A DNA stretch of 64,000 bases from Aquimonas sp041395245. Lineage in GTDB: Bacteria; Pseudomonadota; Gammaproteobacteria; Xanthomonadales; Xanthomonadaceae. A program made the translations under genes and the position numbers. The notes beneath the pieces are model-generated. The model did no database searches. It was given only the letters and a program-made list of their open reading frames with translations, and was not told the DNA's origin. Below, piece after piece: positions 51,593 to 61,343 of this stretch (its first letter is position 1; every line of letters starts with the position of its first letter). Location of the stretch: NCBI GenBank assembly GCA_041395245.1, contig JAWLAY010000011.1, positions 133,559-197,558 on the forward strand. The letters run 5' to 3'.

Positions 51593-52978
51593 TCATTGTT
51601 CCTCGACCAGAGATTGATTGCGGCCGTTCTGTTTGGCTCGATACATGCCCCGATCCGCGCGCTCGAACAGCGTGTCCGGCGTGTCACTCGGCTGGATCTG
51701 CGCAATCCCGCAGGACATCGTGACTTGCAGGGGCTTGCCCTGAAAATGGAAGCCGAGGTGCGACACCTTGCGGCGCAGTTCCTCCACCACACGTAAGGCC
51801 TGCTCCGAGCTGGCGCCGGGCAGGATGGCGACGAACTCCTCACCGCCGACACGGGCGACGAAATCGGTATTGCGCAAGTGCTTGCGCAGCACCTGCGCCA
51901 CCGCAAACAGCACCTTGTCACCCGCCTTATGTCCGTATTGGTCGTTGATCGACTTGAAGTGATCGATGTCCCAGACCGCCAGCGCAATGGGGCGCGGATA
52001 GCGTGCCCAGCGTGCGAATTCCTGGGCGATCGCCTCCTGATACGCCATCCGATTCGGAATCCGGGTCAGATTGTCGGTCGCCGCCAGCACCTGTTCGTAA
52101 CGCAGGGATTGCCGAAGGTTGGTGGTTTCGCGCTCCAGTTCATCGATCCGCGAGCGCATCTGCTCGCCACGTTCTTCCAGTCGGACGATGCGGTCTTCCT
52201 CGCGGGAACGGAAGTCCTGCACATGGGCGTTGATCGCGCTGATCCGCGTGCTGACGTGCTGCTGCAAGGTGGTCAGTTCGGTGGCCTGGCGCGCATGCGT
52301 CCCGAGTCGATCCACCTCACCATGCAGTTGCGTGGTCAAGGCATCGCGGCTATCGCGTTCGTGCTTGCGGGCATCCTTGTCACCCATCAGATAGACGGCC
52401 AGCTCATCCAGCCGCCCATCAACCTGCTCCAGCATGCGCTCCAGGTTGGCCTTGTCGCTGGCGAGTTGGGTTTGCTGCGTGTTGAGCAGACTGAGGAAGG
52501 TCTCGACCACCGGTCCCCATTGCGGCTCGCTCATCACCGGCACGACGTGGTCTCGCAATGCCACCAACTGCGGCACAAGCTCAGGCCCGAGGCTCACGTT
52601 GTCGAGCAGCTTCTTCAGCGCCGGACCGGCGTTGTCCTGCACCCGCACTTCGGTCACTGCCGCAGGCGCCGCTGGCGCCGCGACCGGCGGGGGCTGGAAG
52701 GCGGGCGCATCGGGCGCGTGATCCAGGCCAACGATGGCTTCCGAAAGCGCCTCGATCCGCGTGTTCAAGGCATCAACGTCAACTTTCTGGCGAACCGCGG
52801 TCGAAAATCGCGTCAATTCGTCGTCGAGTCGATTGTCCAAACCCCGGCAGGCGATGCTCAAACGCGAGATCGCTCGTCGCAAACTGGCGTCCATGTGCTC
52901 CGCACGGGCCTTGTCGCGCTCGATCTGATCGATCAAGTCGAGGTATTTGTCTTTCCAGTGTTCGTTCTTGCTTTCCAT
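51593..52978 (-). CDS. Soluble diguanylate cyclase with coiled-coil region
   Basis: Encodes 461 residues with no membrane segment. Residues 1-290 are charged, with heptad patterns (ERMLEQVDGRLDELAVYLMG; RSREEDRIVRLEERGEQM). The GGDEF domain follows TDNLTRIPNRMAYQEAI and shows WDIDHFKSINDQYGHKAGD and the active motif GGEEF. The inhibitory site RNTD lies five residues before it, so product feedback by c-di-GMP is expected. The sensory input of the N-terminal part is unknown; a scaffold or dimerisation role is likely. Confidence 0.93.
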   Translation of the reverse strand: MESKNEHWKDKYLDLIDQIERDKARAEHMDASLRRAISRLSIACRGLDNRLDDELTRFSTAVRQKVDVDALNTRIEALSEAIVGLDHAPDAPAFQPPPVAAPAAPAAVTEVRVQDNAGPALKKLLDNVSLGPELVPQLVALRDHVVPVMSEPQWGPVVETFLSLLNTQQTQLASDKANLERMLEQVDGRLDELAVYLMGDKDARKHERDSRDALTTQLHGEVDRLGTHARQATELTTLQQHVSTRISAINAHVQDFRSREEDRIVRLEERGEQMRSRIDELERETTNLRQSLRYEQVLAATDNLTRIPNRMAYQEAIAQEFARWARYPRPIALAVWDIDHFKSINDQYGHKAGDKVLFAVAQVLRKHLRNTDFVARVGGEEFVAILPGASSEQALRVVEELRRKVSHLGFHFQGKPLQVTMSCGIAQIQPSDTPDTLFERADRGMYRAKQNGRNQSLVEEQ

Positions 52979-53145
52979 TGCACGCCGTTACCCTGCACCG
53001 CTTGCGGGGACCACTCAGCAAGGAGCGTGCCGCACCGCCCAGCACACCGGACCCGACAATTGCGCAGCATCAATCAGCGCCCGATTCTTGCAGGCAGAAT
53101 GGCCGTGGGCAGGCAATGGGCCTGCGCTCAGCGAGAGAGAACACC

Positions 53146-53574
53146 ATGCGCAAGGTACTGATTCCCTTTGACGGCTCAGCGGCATCCCGGCGGGCCTTGC
53201 AGTACGCGGTCGACTTCGCCAAGGAGTACAGGCGTCTGGAGATTCATCTGCTCAATGTGCAGGAAGAACCGGTCGTCTACGGTGACTACCTGACCGCCAG
53301 TCTGTTGGAAAGCCTGCGCCAAGCGGCGCTGCGCGCCGCGTCCCACGCGCTGGAACCCGCCGTGGAAGTGCTGACCCAGGCCGAGCTGCCGTTCGAGCAA
53401 CACACAACGCTGGGGCCTGTGGCCGAACGCGTGGCCGAGCAGGTCGAACGCAATGGTTGCGACACCATCATCATGGGCACACGCGGACTAACCGGCGTTG
53501 GCAGTGTCCTAATGGGCTCGGTTGCCACCAAGGTGGTTCACACCGCGCCGGTACCGGTGCTGCTGGTCAAGTAA
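53146..53574 (+). CDS. Universal stress protein (UspA family)
   Basis: Encodes 142 residues from the ATG preceded by GAGAGAG. The start RKVLIPFDGSAASRRALQYAV and the ATP-binding motif GTRGLTGVGSVLMGSVATKVV (glycine pattern G-2-G-9-G-S/T) are typical. A single Usp domain in the cytoplasm. It is convergent with a DUF2798 gene. Confidence 0.95.
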   Translation: MRKVLIPFDGSAASRRALQYAVDFAKEYRRLEIHLLNVQEEPVVYGDYLTASLLESLRQAALRAASHALEPAVEVLTQAELPFEQHTTLGPVAERVAEQVERNGCDTIIMGTRGLTGVGSVLMGSVATKVVHTAPVPVLLVK

Positions 53575-53586
53575 GCGTTGCGGGGC

Positions 53587-53817
53587 TCAGACCGGCATGC
53601 CCAACAGGCGGCCGGTCAGCTTGCGCGCGCGAGGCGCGAGAAAATAGATCATCGGCACGGCCACGCACCAGCCGACCAGGAATGATCGCAACCAGCGCAA
53701 CGGGAAACCGGCGTCGAAACCGGTGTTGAACGCGGTGACGGCAAAGGTGACGCCAAACACCATGGCGCTGCCCATCAGGATGGCAAACAACCACTGGAAC
53801 TTCTGTGCAGGAGCCAT
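53587..53817 (-). CDS. Small membrane protein, DUF2798 family
   Basis: Encodes 76 residues from the ATG of APAQKFQWLFAILMG; an earlier TTG is possible. Two membrane helices (WLFAILMGSAMVFGVTFAV and FLVGWCVAVPMIYFLAP) are followed by RARKLTGRLLG, a pattern I associate with DUF2798. The function is unknown. Confidence 0.85.
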   Translation of the reverse strand: MAPAQKFQWLFAILMGSAMVFGVTFAVTAFNTGFDAGFPLRWLRSFLVGWCVAVPMIYFLAPRARKLTGRLLGMPV

Positions 53818-53857
53818 GCGCAAGTCTCGTTAAATCGGGTTTGCCTAATTTACTGCA

Positions 53858-54457
53858 TTAGCCCAGTCCGAGCTGCGACAAAAAGTGCGAAAGCACGCGC
53901 GGCTGCATCGCCACCATGAAGGTCACGCCATACACCGCGCCCCACAGGTGGGCGCTGTGATTGATGTTGTCCTGCCCCATTCGCTGCATGTAGAGGCTGT
54001 AGCCGACGTAGAACACCGCGTACAGGATCGCGGGCACCGGCAGCACGAAGACGATGATCATCGACCAGGGCTGCAGCAGGATAAACGCGAACAACACGGC
54101 GGTCACCGCACCCGAGGCACCCAGACTGCGATAGCTCGGGTCATCGCGATGTTTCATCCAGCTCGGGAAGATCGAGACGATCAAGGCCGACACATAGAAA
54201 AAAACGAAGCCCAGATCGCCGATCTGCTGGTTAATGAACTCCTCGATCAGTCGACCGAAGAAATACAAGGTGATCATGTTGAACAGCAGATGCTGGAAAT
54301 CACCATGCACCAGACCATAGCTGACGAAACGCTCGACCTCGCGTCCGCGGGTGACCGCCGGTGACCAGAACAACAGGCGTTCCAACAAGCGCGGCTGTTG
54401 CCATGCAGACCACGAAACCAAGGCAGTGATGGCAATCAGGATCAGCGTCGAACTCAT
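53858..54457 (-). CDS. Rhomboid-family intramembrane serine protease
   Basis: Encodes 199 residues from the ATG of SSTLILIAITALVSW. Six hydrophobic segments are visible. The rhomboid features are HGDFQHLLFNMITLYFFG, the catalytic Ser in SLGASGAVTAV and the His in NHSAHLWGAVYG. It cleaves membrane proteins within the bilayer; its substrate is unknown. It is divergent from the peroxiredoxin gene. Confidence 0.9.
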   Translation of the reverse strand: MSSTLILIAITALVSWSAWQQPRLLERLLFWSPAVTRGREVERFVSYGLVHGDFQHLLFNMITLYFFGRLIEEFINQQIGDLGFVFFYVSALIVSIFPSWMKHRDDPSYRSLGASGAVTAVLFAFILLQPWSMIIVFVLPVPAILYAVFYVGYSLYMQRMGQDNINHSAHLWGAVYGVTFMVAMQPRVLSHFLSQLGLG

Positions 54458-54595
54458 GAGCGATATCCATGAAGGAGGATGACAACGTCGCATTCATGGT
54501 GACACAGACCGCACGCATCAAGCCTCGCGCCAAACTCACCTGCTCCTCTCGGCGCATTGGTTACCATGCACCCTCATCCACACGGAGAACAGTCC

Positions 54596-55078
54596 ATGAC
54601 CATCCAGATCGGCGAACGTATTCCCGACGCCAGCCTCAGCCAGTTGCAAGACGGCGTGCAAACCCTCAGCACGCGCGATCTGTTCGATGGCCGCAAGGTG
54701 CTGCTGTTCTCGGTTCCCGGTGCCTTCACGCCCACCTGTTCTACCAAGCACCTGCCCGGCTACATCACGCACTTCGAGGACTTCCAGCGGCGTGGCATCC
54801 ATGTCGCCTGCATGGCGGTGAATGACCCCTTCGTGATGAGCGCCTGGGCAAAGAGCCAGGATGTTCCGCCCGGCTTGATGATGCTCTCGGATGGCAATGG
54901 CGTGTTCTCACAGGCACTGGGACTGGAAATGGATGCCACCGCCTTCGGCATGGGCATGCGCAGCAAACGCTTCGCCCTGTTTGCCGACGATGGCGTGCTG
55001 AAGATCCTGCATGTGGAATCCCCTGGCGAGTTCCGAGTGTCGTCCGCCGAGGCAATGCTGGCCGCCATCGGCGACTGA
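54596..55078 (+). CDS. Peroxiredoxin (Prx5-type)
   Basis: Encodes 160 residues from the ATG after GGAGAA. The peroxidatic Cys48 is in SVPGAFTPTCSTKHLPGY, and the pattern MAVNDPFVMSAWAK and RSKRFALFADDGVLK matches Prx5/AhpE-like thiol peroxidases. No second conserved resolving Cys is obvious except Cys near VACMAV. It reduces hydrogen peroxide and organic peroxides in the cytoplasm. It is followed by a flavoprotein gene three bases later. Confidence 0.93.
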   Translation: MTIQIGERIPDASLSQLQDGVQTLSTRDLFDGRKVLLFSVPGAFTPTCSTKHLPGYITHFEDFQRRGIHVACMAVNDPFVMSAWAKSQDVPPGLMMLSDGNGVFSQALGLEMDATAFGMGMRSKRFALFADDGVLKILHVESPGEFRVSSAEAMLAAIGD

Positions 55079-55081
55079 TCG

Positions 55082-56314
55082 ATGACCGCTTTTCCAGCTC
55101 GGGTTGCCGTCGTGGGCGGCGGCCCCGCGGGGCTGTTTGCTGCCGAGCGAATCCGCGCGCAAGGCCATGAGGTCGACCTGTTCGACCGCATGGGCTCGGT
55201 CGGACGCAAATTCCTGATCGCCGGAAAGGGCGGACTCAACCTGACCCATTCCGAACCCAAGCCCCGCTTCGTCGAACGCTATCGCGAACAAGCGGAACGC
55301 GTCGGCGAGTGGCTGAACGACTTCGATGCCGATGATCTGCGAACCTGGGCACGCGATCTTGGCATCGAAACCGTCATCGGCAGCTCCGGCCGGGTGTTTC
55401 CGGCCGACTTCAAAGCCGCACCGCTCATGCGCGGCTGGGTGCGGCGCCTGCGTGCACAAGGCGTTCGATTCCACGTCCAGCACCGCTGGACCGCAATCGA
55501 TGCCGAGCGGAACCTGCAGTTTGAAACGCCGTCGGGCCACGTCTCGTTTGCGGTGGATGCGGTCGTGTTTGCACTGGGCGGCGGATCGTGGGCCAAGCTC
55601 GGCAGCGACGGGCAATGGGTCGCCGCCCTGCGCGATGCCGGGATTGAGGTGCGCGATCTCGAACCCAGCAATTGCGGCTTCGAATGCGAGTGGAGCCCGC
55701 CGCTTCGCCAACGCTTCGCGGGCGCGCCGATCAAGTCGGTCTGCGCCCACTGGCAGGAAGCCGACGGCAGCTGGCACACGCGGCAAGGCGAATTCGTGCT
55801 GACCGAACACGGCGTCGAAGGCAGCTTGATCTACGCACTCGCGGCCCCGCTGCGCGAACAGATCAAACGCGACGGCAGTGCCGTGTTACACCTCGACCTG
55901 TTCCCCAACCAGACCGAAGAACAACTGCGCACGCGATTGCACAGCGCACGCAAGGGTGAGACGCGCACAAAACAACTCGCCCGCTGTCTCGGCCTGAAGG
56001 ATGCCCGACTGGCCCTGGTCCGCGATTGCGTGATTACCGCGACCATCAACGACGATGACGCCCTGTGCCGAGCGCTTAAATCACTGCCCTTGCGCCTTCA
56101 AAGCACGCGCCCCATCGACGAAGCCATCAGCACCGCTGGCGGCGTTCGCCTGGATGCACTCGACAGCCAGTTGATGAGCAAGCAACTTCCCGGCGTGTTT
56201 TTTGCGGGAGAAATGCTCGACTGGGAAGCCCCCACCGGCGGCTATCTGCTGACCGCCTGCTACGCCAGCGGCGCCCGCGCAGCGAACGGCGTGGAGGCGT
56301 GGTTACGCCGATGA
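55082..56314 (+). CDS. NAD(P)/FAD-dependent flavoprotein, TIGR03862 / HI0933-like
   Basis: Encodes 410 residues. The FAD-binding N-terminus is VAVVGGGPAGLFAAERIRAQ, with VGRKFLIAGKGGLNLTHSE typical of the HI0933/BaiN group. The C-terminal flavin-binding region is LDALDSQLMSKQLPGVFFAGEMLDWEAP, then TGGYLLTACYASGARAA. The oxidoreductase substrate is not known. Its position three bases after the peroxiredoxin suggests a redox link, which is inference. It ends before the tRNA terminator on the other strand. Confidence 0.9.
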   Translation: MTAFPARVAVVGGGPAGLFAAERIRAQGHEVDLFDRMGSVGRKFLIAGKGGLNLTHSEPKPRFVERYREQAERVGEWLNDFDADDLRTWARDLGIETVIGSSGRVFPADFKAAPLMRGWVRRLRAQGVRFHVQHRWTAIDAERNLQFETPSGHVSFAVDAVVFALGGGSWAKLGSDGQWVAALRDAGIEVRDLEPSNCGFECEWSPPLRQRFAGAPIKSVCAHWQEADGSWHTRQGEFVLTEHGVEGSLIYALAAPLREQIKRDGSAVLHLDLFPNQTEEQLRTRLHSARKGETRTKQLARCLGLKDARLALVRDCVITATINDDDALCRALKSLPLRLQSTRPIDEAISTAGGVRLDALDSQLMSKQLPGVFFAGEMLDWEAPTGGYLLTACYASGARAANGVEAWLRR

Positions 56315-56315
56315 G

Positions 56316-56348
56316 CAAAACAAAAAGCCCAGCGCGATGACTGGGCTT
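56316..56348 (-). terminator. Terminator of the tRNA-Ala/tRNA-Glu transcript
   Basis: On the minus strand the stem AAGCCCAG/CTGGGCTT is followed by TTTGTTTTG, after the tRNA-Glu end. It may also slow transcripts of the convergent flavoprotein gene. Confidence 0.85.
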
Positions 56349-56361
56349 GATGTTTTGAAGC

Positions 56362-56437
56362 TGGCGTCCCCACGGGGATTCGAACCCCGGTCGCCTCCGT
56401 GAAAGGGAGGTGTCCTAGGCCTCTAGACGATGGGGAC
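56362..56437 (-). tRNA. tRNA-Glu (TTC anticodon)
   Basis: The molecule is 76 nt with encoded CCA. The acceptor GTCCCCA pairs with TGGGGAC; the anticodon loop is CTTTCAC with TTC. It is the second gene of the minus-strand tRNA transcript. Confidence 0.97.
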
Positions 56438-56485
56438 GTTGATCTCTCAACGCGAACAGACGAGGCAGTCTGTTCTGGTGTTCTT

Positions 56486-57520
<1,035 letters not shown>

Positions 57521-57521
57521 C

Positions 57522-59816
57522 TCAGCCGGTCTGCGCGCGAATCGCCATGAAGACCGCCTCCGGCGTGGCCGGTGAGGCGAGCGCAACATGCCGCGAGTCG
57601 GCTCCAAACGCCGCCACCGCATCGCGCAGGGCTTCGCGCACACTCAAGCCCAGACAAAGCGGCGGCTCGCCGACCGCCTTGCTGCCAAAAATGACCTCGG
57701 TGCTGCGTGGCAATTCACGATGGAACAGGCGAACCCGGAAGTCCTTCGGTAATTCGCCCAAGCTGGGAATCTTGTAGGTGCTCGGCGCATCGGTCAGCAG
57801 GCGTCCCTGCGCGTTCCAGCGCAGTTCCTCGCAGGTCAGCCAGCCCATGCCCTGCACGAATCCACCCTCGATCTGGCCGCGATCAATCTCCGCGTTCAGT
57901 GAATCGCCCACGTCGTGCAGGATGTCGATCCGCCGCAGCGTGTGCACGCCGGTCAAACCGTCGACCTCGACTTCCGCTACCGCCGCACCGAATGCGAAGT
58001 AGTAGAACGGATGACCCTTTCCACTGGTCGGGTTCCAGTGCAGGCCGGGCGTGCGGTAGTAACCCGTGGTAGAAAGACTGATGCGTTGGGCGTAGGCCGT
58101 CGCAGCCAGTTTGCTGAAGCTCACCCGCTTCGCAGGCACGTCGCGCGGTTTTGCGTGGTCATCGACAAACTCGACGTCTTGCGCCGCACAGTCCAGCAAC
58201 TCGGCGGCGATGGGCCGCAGGCGTTCGCGCAGCGTCTCGCACGCCGCCTTGATCGCCTGGCCATTGAGGTCCGCGCCCGTGCTGGCCGCCGTCGCCGAGG
58301 TATTCGGCACCTTGTCGGTGCTGGTTGGCATGATCTGAATGCGTGATGGCGAGACGCCCAAGCTGCGCGCCGCCACGGCCAGCATCTTGGTGTGCAGTCC
58401 CTGCCCCATTTCGGTGCCGCCGTGGTTGAGCTGGATGCTGCCGTCGGCATAGACATGCAGCAGCGCGCCCGCCTGGTTGTATTCGGTCTTGTTGAACGAA
58501 ATGCCAAACTTGACGGGCACGATGGCCATGCCACGTTTGCGTATCGGCGAGGTCGCGTTGAACGCGTCGATGGCCTCTCGGCGCGACGCGAAATCGCAGT
58601 CGCGCAAAAGCTGCCACCACAGCTCGGGAAGATCGTTGTCACGCACCGGCTGATCGTAGTGGGTCATTCCGCTGGGGCGCTCGGCGTCCAGTCCGTAGAA
58701 GTTGCGCGCACGCACCTGCTCGGGCGGCAGGCCCAGATGACGCGCCAGATGGCTGAGCATTTCCTCCGCCACAAAGATGCCTTGCGGCCCACCGAAACCC
58801 CGGAAGGCGGTATTGGATGGCAAATGGGTTCGCGCGATGCGGCCATTCACTTCCAGCGCGGGGAAGTAGTAGGCGTTGTCGACATGCACCATCGCGCGCG
58901 ACAGCACCGGCGGGGAAAGGTCGCAGCTCCAGCCGCCATCCGCGATCAGTTCGATGCGCGCGCCACGCAGTTGACCATTGTGGTCGGCAGCCAGCGCGTA
59001 GCGCGCCAGAAATGGATGCCGTTTGCCGGTCAACTGCATGTCCAGCGAGCGCGGCAGTTTGATGCGTACCGCGCGGCCACTGTGCCAGGCCGCGACGGCA
59101 GCAACCGCCGCGAAGGGGTTGGCCTGGGTTTCCTTGCCGCCAAACCCGCCGCCCATGCGCAAGCTGCGACAGACCACCCGATGCGCGGGCAAACCGAGCA
59201 CGCGCGCCACGATGATCTGCGTCTCGGTGGGATGCTGGGTGGAGGCGACGATCTGAACGATGCCTTCGCTGTCGATCTGCACCCAACTGGCCTGGGTTTC
59301 GAGATAGAAATGATCCTGCCCGCCGATCTGCACTTCACCATGCAACTGCACGGGCGCTTCGTCCAGCGCCGACTGCACGTCGCCGCGCACGATGCGCGAC
59401 GGCGAGAGGTGAAAACTCGCCTGCTCAACGGCCTGCTGGATGCTCAGGCAAGCGGGCAATACCTGATATTCGACGCGCACACACTGCGCCGCGCGCTGCG
59501 CCTGCGCCTCGGAATCGGCCAACACCCAGGCCACAGCCTGCCCGCAGTAGTGGACGGTATCGACCGGAAACAAGGGCTCGTCATGCAGGATCGGGCCGGT
59601 GTCGTTCTCACCGGGAACATCCCGCGCGGTCAGCACGCGCCAGACACCGGGCATGCGCTCTGCGTCCGAATAGTCCATCGAGAGGATGCGCGCATGCGCG
59701 TGCGGCGACTGCACGGGATACAGGCTCAACGTGCCCTGCGGCATCGCCAATTCGTCGGCGTACGCGGCACGCCCGGTCACGTGCGCGCGGGCGCTTTCGT
59801 GCTTCATCGGGTTCAT
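57522..59816 (-). CDS. xdhB: Xanthine dehydrogenase molybdopterin-binding subunit XdhB
   Basis: Encodes 764 residues. The aldehyde oxidase/xanthine dehydrogenase a/b-hammerhead begins HESARAHVTGRAAYADEL; the Moco domain shows GGGFGGKETQANPFA, NTAFRGFGGPQG and the C-terminal KAVGEPPLCLGLSVREAL, whose Glu is the catalytic base. It hydroxylates hypoxanthine and xanthine. It overlaps xdhA by four bases and is followed directly by xdhC. Confidence 0.96.
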   Translation of the reverse strand: MNPMKHESARAHVTGRAAYADELAMPQGTLSLYPVQSPHAHARILSMDYSDAERMPGVWRVLTARDVPGENDTGPILHDEPLFPVDTVHYCGQAVAWVLADSEAQAQRAAQCVRVEYQVLPACLSIQQAVEQASFHLSPSRIVRGDVQSALDEAPVQLHGEVQIGGQDHFYLETQASWVQIDSEGIVQIVASTQHPTETQIIVARVLGLPAHRVVCRSLRMGGGFGGKETQANPFAAVAAVAAWHSGRAVRIKLPRSLDMQLTGKRHPFLARYALAADHNGQLRGARIELIADGGWSCDLSPPVLSRAMVHVDNAYYFPALEVNGRIARTHLPSNTAFRGFGGPQGIFVAEEMLSHLARHLGLPPEQVRARNFYGLDAERPSGMTHYDQPVRDNDLPELWWQLLRDCDFASRREAIDAFNATSPIRKRGMAIVPVKFGISFNKTEYNQAGALLHVYADGSIQLNHGGTEMGQGLHTKMLAVAARSLGVSPSRIQIMPTSTDKVPNTSATAASTGADLNGQAIKAACETLRERLRPIAAELLDCAAQDVEFVDDHAKPRDVPAKRVSFSKLAATAYAQRISLSTTGYYRTPGLHWNPTSGKGHPFYYFAFGAAVAEVEVDGLTGVHTLRRIDILHDVGDSLNAEIDRGQIEGGFVQGMGWLTCEELRWNAQGRLLTDAPSTYKIPSLGELPKDFRVRLFHRELPRSTEVIFGSKAVGEPPLCLGLSVREALRDAVAAFGADSRHVALASPATPEAVFMAIRAQTG

Positions 59817-61201
59817 GCCGAGACCTCCGCGTCACGCAGGTCGTCGACAAAGCGTCGCCACAGATTGGCGCTCAGGGCACGCCGGTATTCCGCGCTGGCG
59901 CGCTGATCGCTCAGCGGTTCCAGTGACGCCGCGATGCGCTGCGCGATCGCCTGTACCACCTGATCCGAAAGCTCGCTACCACACAAGTCGGCTTCGACCG
60001 CGTGCAGACGAATCGGCGTCGCAGCCACACCGCCGAAAGCCAGACGCGCGGTGGCGACGCGCGACTGCGAATCCAGTTGCACGGCGAAACAGGCCGCGAC
60101 GACGCTGATGTCGTCGGTCTGCCGCTTGGCGATCTTGTAGAAGCGAATCCGCCGCTGCGTATCGCAGGACACATTCACCGCAACGATCAACTCGTCGTCG
60201 CGGCGCCGGGTTTGCCGATAGCCGGTGAAGTAGTCGGCCAGCGGCAACACGCGTTCGCCCCGCAGACTACGCAGGACGATCTCGGCGTCCAGCGCCAGCA
60301 ACACAGGCAGCAGGTCACCAATCGGCGAGGCGCTGCCGATGTTGCCGCCCAGGGTGGCGCGCTGACGCACCTGCTTGGCCGCAAACCACGGAATCACCTG
60401 CCCCAGCACCGGCAACGCGTCGATCAGTTCGCTCTCCATCCGTGCCAGGGTGACGCCTGCACCGATGCGGAGTTGCGTTCCCTGCCGTTCGATCTGCTGC
60501 AATTCGTCGATGCGGTCCAGCGCGATGAAGGTGGTGTCCAGACTCTTGCCGCGACTCAGCAGCACGCCCAGATCGGTCGCACCGGCGATCCACTGCGCAT
60601 CGGGATGCTGCTGCTTCAACGCTAGGGCTTCGTCGATGACAAGCGGACTGAAATAGCCAGGCAACTCGGCTGCAGGCAGGCTGGGCATGCCCTCTCGCAG
60701 CCGCGCACGGAAGCGATCCTCGCTGCGTGGCAACGCATTCAATCGATCCGTCGCTGCACGGATCGAGCGATAGCCCGTGCAGCGGCACAAATTGCCCTCG
60801 ATGTCGTGATCGCTCAGTGGTGCATCGGTGTACCAACCCGCGAACAGACTCATCACAAAGCCCGGCGTGCAATAGCCGCACTGCGAACCACCGCCCTCGA
60901 CCATGGCAGCTTGCACCGGATGCAGATCGTTGCCGCTCGCAAGCGACTCGACGGTCAACACCTCGCGACCCGGCATCGCCCCCATCGGCAGCAGGCAGGC
61001 ATTCACCGACTCATAGTGCGCTATGCCGTCGGCGTCACGGCTCAACAAGACCACCGTGCAGGCACCGCAATCGCCGTCGCCACAACCTTCTTTAGTGCCG
61101 GTGAAGGCATTGCGCTTGAGCCAGCGCAGCAGGGATTCGGTTGCTTGGCAGTCACTGAGGTCGACGGTTCGACCATTGAGTTGAAAGGTTTTGGCTGTCA
61201 T
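59813..61201 (-). CDS. xdhA: Xanthine dehydrogenase small subunit XdhA (2Fe-2S and FAD domains)
   Basis: Encodes 462 residues from the ATG of TAKTFQLNGRTVDLSD. The first 2Fe-2S site is EGCGDGDCGACTV (Cys40, 45, 48) with Cys69; the second is SQCGYCTPGFVMS and NLCRCTGYRSI. The FAD domain shows WIAGATDLGVLL and ATLGGNIGSASPIGDLLP. Electrons from XdhB pass via the clusters to FAD and NAD. It is the first gene of xdhABC, divergent from the kinase gene across a 142-bp gap with no clear promoter. Confidence 0.96.
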   Translation of the reverse strand: MTAKTFQLNGRTVDLSDCQATESLLRWLKRNAFTGTKEGCGDGDCGACTVVLLSRDADGIAHYESVNACLLPMGAMPGREVLTVESLASGNDLHPVQAAMVEGGGSQCGYCTPGFVMSLFAGWYTDAPLSDHDIEGNLCRCTGYRSIRAATDRLNALPRSEDRFRARLREGMPSLPAAELPGYFSPLVIDEALALKQQHPDAQWIAGATDLGVLLSRGKSLDTTFIALDRIDELQQIERQGTQLRIGAGVTLARMESELIDALPVLGQVIPWFAAKQVRQRATLGGNIGSASPIGDLLPVLLALDAEIVLRSLRGERVLPLADYFTGYRQTRRRDDELIVAVNVSCDTQRRIRFYKIAKRQTDDISVVAACFAVQLDSQSRVATARLAFGGVAATPIRLHAVEADLCGSELSDQVVQAIAQRIAASLEPLSDQRASAEYRRALSANLWRRFVDDLRDAEVSA

Positions 61202-61343
61202 GTCGCGAGGGTAACGGTTGCTCGCTATCCGGTAAACGCAGGCGCACGCGCAAGACACCATCAACTTGCTACGCTCGCCGCGAAGGTTGTCGATGATGTC
61301 TTTGCGTATGCGGCCGAAAGGCGACCAAGAACCGGATGCAATC